Made by a program: the position numbers and the translations under genes. Under the pieces are notes generated by a model. That model was not told the DNA's origin. It saw only the letters and a program-made list of their open reading frames with translations, and searched no databases. Positions 5,708 through 12,581 of a DNA stretch of 15,751 bases are shown piece by piece; positions within the stretch are counted from its first letter, which is position 1, and the number at the start of each line of letters is the position of its first letter. The DNA is taken from positions 1 to 15,751 of the forward strand of contig PYCK01000178.1 in NCBI GenBank assembly GCA_009649835.1, written 5' to 3'. This stretch comes from Candidatus Methanocomedens sp. Lineage in GTDB: Archaea > Halobacteriota > Methanosarcinia > Methanosarcinales > Methanocomedenaceae.

Positions 5708-7416
5708 CAGTGGGTCCCTGCCGCCTTTAGTGCCGATGTATATTCCTGCTCGAACTTGCTGAACCGCTTTGCCTCATCTGCATCGAAATACTTCCTGATG
5801 TCCTTCACAGTGGCTGTAACTTTGTCTTCCTCCGGTATAGCCAGCCTGGCAAAGGACCGGGCCGACTGTTTTATGGAAGAATCAAGACCATCAGCGATAG
5901 CATATCTGCTAACTTCTTTTAGTGACCAGAGAGCCTGGTCCACTGCGTCATCCAGTTTTCTTGACGACGATTCCATGCCAATGTTTCCCAGGGCGCCCAC
6001 GGCCGCATTGATGCCGGTTTCCATATGCTGGTACCCATAGGCCACTCCAATATCCTTAATCGACCAGATAGCCTGCTCGGTTCCCAGTTCCAGCTTATTG
6101 GATGCTGCGATCGTACCCTGGACCTCCAGGTAGGATACTATCTGGTTTGCCTCTTGTGCCATGTCATTTTGCACGGCAGACACACCTATATCACGCAGCT
6201 TCAGGGCAGTTTGCTTAACAGAAGTTTCCAGTGAATTGGCAGCTGATCCCTTCCCGATAATAAATAAAGCCGTACTTATTTCCTTTATCACACTCCTGTC
6301 CTTATCCCTTACAGCCGAGGCTCCAATGGTCCCCAGCATATCACCGGACCTTGGCGGGATGGATCCAATACCATGGGCCGCAGCCGCGGAACCAATCCGG
6401 CTGATGGCATCGATTATTGTCATTTTCATAATCTCATATCCCCTTAACTGCAGGACATCATAATATTCGAAAAGCCTTCGCAGGATATCCTCTACCGGAA
6501 CCTCAATACCCCTGGATATGGCACACTCCCCTATCTCACCTATGATCCTGATGGACCCGGCTGCGGATTCGTCTTCATCCATTTTAAGTGAAAGTTTACC
6601 GATCTCATCAATTTGGGAAATAAAATGTGAAGTGACCTTATCCAGGCTCTTACGCCTCATTCCGGAAGTGGTCAGTAATTCTATACAACTGTTTTTTAGT
6701 ATTTCCAGGCCGAATATCGATGGACCCAGCACCCCCCTCATGATGGAACCCCTGATAATGTCCACTATGGGCTGGGTGGGGTCACGGTCATACTTCCGGG
6801 TGCCTGTGGACTGGACAGTTATCAATATGTTATCCCTTGTGATCTCCTTGTAAAATCTCTCAAATGTCTGGTTCAGCTGTTCTTTCTGTAAATACCGGTA
6901 GACATAGTATCCTGCCATACCAATTATCACGGAACCGGGCACCAACAGTACTATCCGGACAGCCTGCAAATTCCAGGTAGCAGGTTTTAGACTGATAAAG
7001 TCCAGTACCATCATCAGGCTGGCTGTGATAGTGAATGCACCAAGTACGTAGGATAATGATTCCCTGATATTGCTCTGTTTTTTCAGGTAATCGATGAACT
7101 TCTGGTATATGTTGGCCGAGCGGGTCCGTGACGGTTTCCTGCGTTGTAACAGCCAGACACTGATGATCCACAATAACAGGGCCATGATAGTGACAGCCAT
7201 ATGAGCGGCAATATTTATGGACACTTCCCCTGACATCCATACAGGCATAGCCAGCAGGGTTATCTGGATGAACAGGGCACCAAGGCAGATATCAGAACCT
7301 ACAGAGCGAATGGTTAACCTGTTGGTGTATTTGATGAATAGTGCCATAAAGAAGAATATTGCCGAAAAAATAGCAATAGGCACGAATTCAAAAGCAGTGA
7401 AAATAACACTTGACAT
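5707..7416 (-). CDS. Polytopic membrane protein with C-terminal helical-repeat domain
   Basis: The 569-residue protein has about five predicted transmembrane segments (roughly 9-28, 41-61, 67-90, 121-140, 152-174). These are followed by about 390 soluble residues built of repeated helices with Gly-Ile/Leu-Gly turns such as IRIIGEIGECAISRGIE, AISRIGSAAAAHGI, ALFIIGKGSAANSLE, WSIKDIGVAYG and AVGALGNIGME. The pattern resembles HEAT/ARM-like solenoids, which usually bind partners; I do not recognise the family and assign no activity. The soluble part probably faces the cytoplasm. ATG at 7416 has no ribosome site but a TATA-like sequence (TTTATATAC, minus strand) about 25 bases upstream, so the message is probably leaderless. 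It overlaps nob1 at its 3' end. Confidence 0.75.
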   Translation of the reverse strand: MSSVIFTAFEFVPIAIFSAIFFFMALFIKYTNRLTIRSVGSDICLGALFIQITLLAMPVWMSGEVSINIAAHMAVTIMALLLWIISVWLLQRRKPSRTRSANIYQKFIDYLKKQSNIRESLSYVLGAFTITASLMMVLDFISLKPATWNLQAVRIVLLVPGSVIIGMAGYYVYRYLQKEQLNQTFERFYKEITRDNILITVQSTGTRKYDRDPTQPIVDIIRGSIMRGVLGPSIFGLEILKNSCIELLTTSGMRRKSLDKVTSHFISQIDEIGKLSLKMDEDESAAGSIRIIGEIGECAISRGIEVPVEDILRRLFEYYDVLQLRGYEIMKMTIIDAISRIGSAAAAHGIGSIPPRSGDMLGTIGASAVRDKDRSVIKEISTALFIIGKGSAANSLETSVKQTALKLRDIGVSAVQNDMAQEANQIVSYLEVQGTIAASNKLELGTEQAIWSIKDIGVAYGYQHMETGINAAVGALGNIGMESSSRKLDDAVDQALWSLKEVSRYAIADGLDSSIKQSARSFARLAIPEEDKVTATVKDIRKYFDADEAKRFSKFEQEYTSALKAAGTH

Positions 7417-7562
7417 ACTAATTAATATTTTATATTTGTATATAAAGTATTACTTTGTACAGGTATGTCCCGAATTGAATCGTTAATATTATCTCATAGA
7501 AATGTAGTTGTAAACCTGAAAAGCAATTCAACTCATTTCTGTAAATAGTTGGAGATAGCCAG
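7417..7562. promoter_or_regulatory. Divergent promoter region between the membrane-protein gene and mptA
   Basis: GTATATAAAG at 7438-7447 is near-symmetrical and can be read as a TATA box on both strands. On the minus strand it is placed about 25 bases from ATG 7416 (leaderless). On the plus strand it would give an mptA leader of roughly 90 bases ending in GGAGAT before ATG 7563. Whether one box serves both genes is inference. Confidence 0.4.
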
Positions 7563-8516
7563 ATGGATTTACCAGTAATACATTTACCTGATGTACAGGC
7601 AAACAGACCAGATATTCCAATAACACTATCAAGAGTTGGAGTAACTGACGTTAAGAAATTGGTTGAGGTTTCCAGGGCAGAGAAGCGGCCTATAATATTG
7701 ATATCAAAATTTGATATTTTCGTAGACCTTCCTTCAGACCGTAAAGGTGCAAATCTGTCACGGAATTTCGAAGCCATTGATGAGGTACTTGAGGAAGCGC
7801 TCACTTCACCGGTATGCGAAATTGAAGAACTCTGCGGAGAAGTTACCAGGAGACTACTTGCCAGGCACGAATACGCCACCAGGGCAGAGGTAATAATGCA
7901 GAGCGAGTACATAATCAAGCGTACCACGCCAATTAATAAAGTGAAGTGCCAGCAAGTGGTGGAGATTTTTGCAGAGGCTACGGCATTACGTAAAAGTGAC
8001 AACAAAATCTCTGTAAAAAAGATGGTCGGTGCCGAGGTCATTGGTATTACGGCCTGTCCATGTGCCCAGGAAATTATACGGGAAAAGGCAGAAAAAGAAT
8101 TGAAGAGATTGAATGTGGACAGCAAGACAATCTATGAATTCTTTAGCAATATCCCCATGGCAACGCATAACCAGAGAGGGAGAGGCATAATATCCATTGA
8201 GGTTTCCAGCGGTCACAAGGTCTCTATTGATAAGATCATCCGGATCATAGAAGAATCAATGAGTTCCAATATATACGAACTACTCAAACGCAATGATGAG
8301 GCAATGCTTGTGGAAACAGCCCATAAGAACCCAAAGTTCGTGGAGGACTGTGTCAGGACAATGGCTAAAAAGATCGTACATGAGTTCACTGACCTGCCGG
8401 ATGAAGCGGTCATAACCATTAAACAGATCAATGAAGAAAGTATCCACACCCATAATGCTTTTGCAGAACGCAATGCTTCCCTTGGTGAACTAAGGAGCGA
8501 ACTGAGTATAAAATAG
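7563..8516 (+). CDS. mptA: GTP cyclohydrolase MptA (archaeal type, methanopterin pathway)
   Basis: MptA is an Fe(II)-dependent GTP cyclohydrolase of the FolE2 superfamily. It converts GTP to 7,8-dihydroneopterin 2',3'-cyclic phosphate, the first step of (tetrahydro)methanopterin synthesis. The 317-residue protein is of normal length. Marks seen are VDLPSDRKGANLSRNFEAI (about 54-72), GITACPCAQE with the metal/active-site Cys region (161-170), MATHNQRGRG (199-208) and a C-terminal ESIHTHNAFAE. Start: ATG 7563 with GGAGAT 6 bases upstream. It is divergent from the membrane-protein/nob1 genes and is followed by a small mobile element and then pheT. Confidence 0.93.
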   Translation: MDLPVIHLPDVQANRPDIPITLSRVGVTDVKKLVEVSRAEKRPIILISKFDIFVDLPSDRKGANLSRNFEAIDEVLEEALTSPVCEIEELCGEVTRRLLARHEYATRAEVIMQSEYIIKRTTPINKVKCQQVVEIFAEATALRKSDNKISVKKMVGAEVIGITACPCAQEIIREKAEKELKRLNVDSKTIYEFFSNIPMATHNQRGRGIISIEVSSGHKVSIDKIIRIIEESMSSNIYELLKRNDEAMLVETAHKNPKFVEDCVRTMAKKIVHEFTDLPDEAVITIKQINEESIHTHNAFAERNASLGELRSELSIK

Positions 8517-8570
8517 ATGTAAAAATGGGTGTCAAAATAGGTGTATAAAATAAGTTATTTAGCCGGAACC

Positions 8571-8713
8571 GTGACTTTTTAATTTATTCTGGATAAATGG
8601 ATCATTGCAAAAAAAGATTAACCGCAGAGGACGCAGAGTTCCCCAGAGGGTCGTTATTTTACTCAGCGCTCTCTGCGGTTTTCCGAATCATCCCAGAAAA
8701 TAATAAAAAGTCT
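8571..8713 (-). mobile_element. MITE copy C, inverted relative to copy B, with near-perfect target duplication
   Basis: Read on the minus strand it matches copy B over both termini: AGACTTTTTATTATT at one end, AATAAATTAAAAAGTCAC at the other, and a CCGCAGAGAGCGC...CTCTGCGTCCTCTGCGGT core; it is about 10 bp shorter in the centre. Flanking 8-mers are CCGGAACC (8563-8570) and CCAGAACC (8714-8721), 7 of 8 identical. Core hairpin arms are 8620-8629 and 8671-8680. It fills most of the 307-base gap between mptA and pheT, ending about 110 bases before the pheT start. Confidence 0.8.
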
Positions 8714-8755
8714 CCAGAACCATGCCAGCATTGTTCTAAAATCCAGATATTCCAG

Positions 8756-8815
8756 CATTTATTTAATACCCATATACCTAAGTAATATATTTCAGCAGCA
8801 TAATTGTAACAGGAG
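8756..8815 (+). promoter_or_regulatory. Candidate pheT promoter and ribosome binding site
   Basis: A TTTAATA TATA-like sequence at about 8760-8766 lies downstream of the mobile element. AGGAG at 8811-8815 is 8 bases before the pheT ATG. The promoter lies in non-element sequence, so pheT expression need not depend on the insertion. Confidence 0.35.
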
Positions 8816-8823
8816 TCATCACA

Positions 8824-10485
8824 ATGCCAGTAATCACGTTGTACTACGAAGATATTGAAACACTTATCGGGACGGACAAAAACACCTTTATCGACCGGGT
8901 TCCCATGATCGGTGCAGATATCGAACGTATCGAAGATGACCATATAGATATTGAATTCTTCCCTGACAGACCTGACCTGTACAGTCCCGAAGGTGTTGCC
9001 AGGGCAATGAGGGGTTTTCTTGATATACATACCGGTCTGCCTGAATATAATGTAAAGGATTCTGGTATCAGGATCACCCTGGACGATGGGATCAAGAATA
9101 TCCGCCCTTACCTGGGCTGTGCAGTGGTGAGGGGACTTGAGTTCAATGATTACAGCATTGAGAGCTTAATGGCACTTCAGGAGGACCTGCACTGGGGCCT
9201 GGGCAGGGACCGCAAGAAAGTGTCAATCGGCATACACGATATGAGCGATATCGAACCGCCATTCAGGTATGTGGCTGCAAATCCGGATTTCAGTTTTGTG
9301 CCCCTGGATTTTGAAGAACCCATGACCATGCAGGAGATACTTGAACGCCATCCTAAGGGAGTGAAATACGCCCATCTCATGGAAGGGTTCGATAAATACC
9401 CCCTGATACTTGATGCCAAAGACCAGGTACTTTCATTTCCGCCTATTATCAACGGACAGCTTACCAGGGTCAGCCATGGAACCCGCGACCTGTTCATTGA
9501 TGTGACCGGTCTGGACCGGAAAGTATATACAGCACTTAATATCGTGGTAACTTCCCTGGCCGAGCGGGGCGGTAACATCGGGACGGTGACTATTGAGAAT
9601 AGTATCGACAATAGTATTAAAGACAGTATTGAGAACAATATTGAGAATGGTATCAAAAATAAGATCATCACGCCTGACCTGACACCTGAACACTGGAATC
9701 TTGGAGCAGATGAAGTAAGATCACTAATAGGTATTGACCTAACACCCCAACAGATCGCAGAGCAACTTGAGCGCATGAGGTTCGGGGCATCTATAAACGA
9801 AGAAGGATCCATAGACGTAAGTTCCCCTGCATACAGGGCAGATATCCTGCATACCTGGGATATCCTGGAGGATATTTCAATCGGATATGGGTATGATAAC
9901 ATACCTCTTGTTATCCCAAAGACCGTAACAGTGGGGAAGCAGCACCCTATATCCATCAGGCGCAATGAAATACTCCAGATAATGCCGGGGTTAGGATATA
10001 ACCAGGTAATGCCTTTCACCCTGACAAGCGAAAAGGTACATTACAATAACATGCTGCGCAGTCCAAACCATAAGGCTACCCCTCTCAAGCATCCTATCAG
10101 CGAGGACCAGACCATGCTCAGGACCACCATCCTGCCGAACCTGATGGAAATACTGTCATTGAACCAGCACCGTGAACTGCCCCAGCGTATCTTCGAGGTT
10201 GGGGATGTGGTAGTGGATGGTATTACCACACAACACCTGGCAGCAGTAAGTATCCATCCCGCATCTAATTTTACTGAGATCAGGGGTGTGGTCGATGCTG
10301 TTATGCGTGAGAGAGGATTAGAATATACAATTACCGGGACCGACGATCCTGCATTTTTAAAAGGCAGGCGTGCAGCGCTCATTGTTGATGGGAACGAGAT
10401 CGGTACACTTGGTGAGATACACCCCGATGTCCTTACAAATTTCCAACTGCAGCAGCCCACAGTAGGTTTTGAGCTGATGGTATGA
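8824..10485 (+). CDS. pheT: Phenylalanine--tRNA ligase beta subunit
   Basis: This is the beta subunit of the alpha2-beta2 phenylalanyl-tRNA synthetase, archaeal type (553 residues, slightly long). Marks include EDIETLIGTDKNTF and EFFPDRPDLYSPEGVARAM at the N-terminus, and a B3/4-type editing region around HWGLGRDRKKVSIGIHD and INGQLTRVSHGTRDLFIDVTG. The B5-like region is PDLTPEHWNLGADEVRSLIG (about 283-302) and the catalytic-like core contains AYRADILHTWDILEDISIGYGY. Residues 257-280 are a tandem-repeat insert (IENS/IDNS/IKDS-type units). No alpha-subunit gene (pheS) is present in the window. Its last four bases overlap the cyclase start (ATGA). Confidence 0.95.
   Translation: MPVITLYYEDIETLIGTDKNTFIDRVPMIGADIERIEDDHIDIEFFPDRPDLYSPEGVARAMRGFLDIHTGLPEYNVKDSGIRITLDDGIKNIRPYLGCAVVRGLEFNDYSIESLMALQEDLHWGLGRDRKKVSIGIHDMSDIEPPFRYVAANPDFSFVPLDFEEPMTMQEILERHPKGVKYAHLMEGFDKYPLILDAKDQVLSFPPIINGQLTRVSHGTRDLFIDVTGLDRKVYTALNIVVTSLAERGGNIGTVTIENSIDNSIKDSIENNIENGIKNKIITPDLTPEHWNLGADEVRSLIGIDLTPQQIAEQLERMRFGASINEEGSIDVSSPAYRADILHTWDILEDISIGYGYDNIPLVIPKTVTVGKQHPISIRRNEILQIMPGLGYNQVMPFTLTSEKVHYNNMLRSPNHKATPLKHPISEDQTMLRTTILPNLMEILSLNQHRELPQRIFEVGDVVVDGITTQHLAAVSIHPASNFTEIRGVVDAVMRERGLEYTITGTDDPAFLKGRRAALIVDGNEIGTLGEIHPDVLTNFQLQQPTVGFELMV
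9592..9663 (+). repeat. Six 12-bp tandem repeats inside pheT
   Basis: Units such as ATTGAGAATAGT, ATCGACAATAGT, ATTAAAGACAGT and ATTGAGAACAAT follow head to tail and encode four-residue I(E/D/K)(N/D)(S/N/G/K) units. They sit just before the conserved TPDLTPE that leads into the B5-like domain, where other archaeal PheT proteins, as I know them, have a short loop. Confidence 0.85.
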
Positions 10486-11183
10486 AAGTGATCGACATCT
10501 CCAGGACCATCCAGGCGGATATGGAGATGTACCCCGGAGATGCCGGGCCACAGATCACAAAAGTATCAGGGCTTGATGAAGGCGACTCCTACAACACTTC
10601 ACGTATCACTCTTGGAACCCATACCGGCACCCATGTGGACCCGCCACTGCACCTCATACGTGACAGGGCCGGAATTGACAGGCTGCCTATGAACACGCTT
10701 GTAGGTAATGCAAGGGTACTGGACTTATCTTCCATTAACAGGCCCATAGAAGCCAGTGATATCGGTCCACTTGAAGCAGGGGAAATTATTTTGTTGAAAG
10801 GCGGCCCGAATGACTCAGATGGCTCAGGCGATTCAGGTGACTCGGGTGACTTCGGTGATTTAGGTGTTTCAGATGGTTCAGCAGACTCAGGTAGTTCAGG
10901 TGACCCGGGCGCCTCCTGTGGGGCATATCTTTCGGCGGCATGTGCCAGGTACCTCGTAGATATCGGGATCAGGACTATTGGTACCGATGCTATTTCCATA
11001 GGCGCTTTGGATGAGGAATATGAGGTCCATCACACCCTGCTGGATGCGGGTATCGTGGTGATCGAAGGGCTTGAAATGCCAGATGTGGAAGCAGGGGATT
11101 ATTTTTTAGTATGCCTGCCGCTAAAGATCGCTAACGGTGACGGGGGGCCTGCCAGGGCAGTGCTGATAAAAGAAAAAGAGTAG
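10482..11183 (+). CDS. Cyclase-family metal-dependent hydrolase (kynurenine formamidase-like)
   Basis: The 233-residue protein belongs to the cyclase family (PF04199 type), whose members include arylformamidases and polyketide-cyclase-like hydrolases. The metal-binding signature THTGTHVDPPLH is at about 46-57 (His47, His51, Asp53), with further family marks in TIGTDAISIG and EVHHTLLDAGIVVIEGLE. The natural substrate cannot be told from sequence; no tryptophan catabolism genes are nearby. Residues about 110-145 are a Ser/Gly/Asp-rich low-complexity insert, where relatives have a short segment before the GAYLS helix. Translation is coupled to pheT by ATGA overlap. The gene ends 9 bases from the convergent lipoprotein gene. 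Confidence 0.83.
   Translation: MKVIDISRTIQADMEMYPGDAGPQITKVSGLDEGDSYNTSRITLGTHTGTHVDPPLHLIRDRAGIDRLPMNTLVGNARVLDLSSINRPIEASDIGPLEAGEIILLKGGPNDSDGSGDSGDSGDFGDLGVSDGSADSGSSGDPGASCGAYLSAACARYLVDIGIRTIGTDAISIGALDEEYEVHHTLLDAGIVVIEGLEMPDVEAGDYFLVCLPLKIANGDGGPARAVLIKEKE
10809..10916 (+). repeat. Degenerate SGD-coding tandem repeat inside the cyclase gene
   Basis: Mixed 6- and 9-base units related to GGTGACTCA, GGTGATTTA and GGTAGTTCA run for about 108 bases, encoding DSDGSGDSGDSGDFGD and similar. The frame is kept. The repeat is more degenerate than those in nob1 and pheT. Confidence 0.75.
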
Positions 11184-11192
11184 TATCCGGGA

Positions 11193-12359
11193 TTACCCGA
11201 ATACCAACAGTGAGTTTGTGGTGCCAAGGGCCATTTTACTGGCATCCGGGGTCATGTCGAGGCATACGAAAAACATCCCGTATTTGCTATCAAGATGATA
11301 TGTTGCCCGTTCATCACCATTCAGGTTATACATTCTCAGGTCCCTGCCCTCACTGATAACCACATATTTCGAGTCATCTGATATTCCGATAACCCCTACA
11401 TCCGATCCCATCTGTTTCATCCATTTCACATTGCCGTTTAGGTCAAGCAGATAGACCTGGTTCTTAAACGAAAAACTATCGTCTGCATTGTAGGGTTTTG
11501 TCAGGATATAATTCCCGTCCGGGCTGATCTCGATCTCAACAGTGTTAATATCAATTTCCTTTTCCCAGTTCTTATTGGCATATTTGTCAAAGGAATGTAT
11601 CTTGTTATCATCTGTCAGGACATACAGCTTTTCACCGTCATCTGATATCTTTACATCTTCAACTTCACCGGATACGTCCTTGAACCAGGTGTACTTACCC
11701 TCACTGTTAAGGTAGTATACCCTGTCATCCTGGGTGCCTACCAGCAGGTTCTGGCCGCCTGCCGAATAATCAAATACAAGGACCCTTGCAGTGGATATAC
11801 CTGGTTCCCAGTTCCAGATTTCATTACCCTTGACACCCACGGCAGATAACTGCGGTGACTTTTCACCGCCCTGAATCAAATTGCCATTATCCAGTATACC
11901 TATGTGGTTAATAGTACCACCTGTATTATAGGAATGCAGTTCTCCTCCGGTGTTATCATATAATTTAACAAAATCATCATCAGCTATGCCTATATATTCC
12001 CCTGAACTCGATACGGAAATGAACTGGGCCCTGCTCCATACAAGATTTGTCAGCAGGTTCCTGTCGGGCGTTTTTATTATAGCCTTCTGGGTGGACACAC
12101 CTCCCACATAGTTACCATCATCTGAAATGGATACTTCCTTGATCCTTCCCCTGCTGCTCCATGACCATGTGGGACCACTGAGAAGCTGGATAGGGTCTAC
12201 TGTTTGTGTAGGGGTGGGGGTAACAGTAGTAGTACTGGTCTCTTCCGGTGTAGGTGTGGTTTTGGGAGGCTCAGTAACCTCGTATTCAGATACACACCCT
12301 GAGAAGATAATGACTGCCGATACAAGAAGTACACAGATCAGGAAAGCTGGTTTTTTCAT
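11193..12359 (-). CDS. Lipoprotein with beta-propeller (WD40/PQQ-like) repeats
   Basis: The start is taken at 12359 rather than the longer frame from 12443, because GGGTGAT lies just upstream and the product then begins with a clean signal sequence, KKPAFLICVLLVSAVIIFSGC. Cys22 is the lipobox Cys, so the protein should be lipid-anchored on the outer face of the membrane. A Thr/Pro-rich spacer (about 32-54) follows, then about seven or eight blade repeats with SISDDGNYV-like turns (VSISDDGNYVGG, VSSSGEYIGIADDDFVKLYD, VKISDDGEKLYVLTDDN, ISPDGNYIL, ISDDSKYVVIS). The mature part resembles propellers that read SDDG/SPDG motifs; ligand and function are unknown. Length is 388 residues. It is divergent from atwA. 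Confidence 0.8.
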   Translation of the reverse strand: MKKPAFLICVLLVSAVIIFSGCVSEYEVTEPPKTTPTPEETSTTTVTPTPTQTVDPIQLLSGPTWSWSSRGRIKEVSISDDGNYVGGVSTQKAIIKTPDRNLLTNLVWSRAQFISVSSSGEYIGIADDDFVKLYDNTGGELHSYNTGGTINHIGILDNGNLIQGGEKSPQLSAVGVKGNEIWNWEPGISTARVLVFDYSAGGQNLLVGTQDDRVYYLNSEGKYTWFKDVSGEVEDVKISDDGEKLYVLTDDNKIHSFDKYANKNWEKEIDINTVEIEISPDGNYILTKPYNADDSFSFKNQVYLLDLNGNVKWMKQMGSDVGVIGISDDSKYVVISEGRDLRMYNLNGDERATYHLDSKYGMFFVCLDMTPDASKMALGTTNSLLVFG

Positions 12360-12581
12360 AATTATCACCCTTTCATGTTTATCACAATATGGTTTTATAG
12401 TTATTGTTTCCCTGACATAAAATTTGTGTATAGGTCGAAACAAACATTTTCATAAGCTATTACCGTAATGAATATATGGAACCACAGCATGAAGAATAAC
12501 TCTCATTAATAATGACTATTACCTGCTAAAAGAAGTTCAGATAAAAGGCGGCTTAATGAAAACCTTTGGAGGACGTCTGTG
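12360..12581. promoter_or_regulatory. Divergent intergenic region between the lipoprotein gene and atwA
   Basis: The region is AT-rich. AACTATAAAACC on the minus strand, about 35 bases before the lipoprotein start, is a possible TATA box. AATATATGG near 12471-12479 is a possible TATA box for atwA, which would give a leader of roughly 80 bases ending in GGAGG (12568-12572). I see no strong operator. Confidence 0.3.

Noticed and set aside
7430..8125. 231-codon minus-strand open frame overlapping mptA
   Set aside because: Antisense shadow of mptA; low-complexity Ser/Thr composition and no start context.
9177..10019. 280-codon minus-strand open frame inside pheT
   Set aside because: Antisense to strongly conserved pheT; the Ser/Ile-rich composition is typical of a shadow frame.
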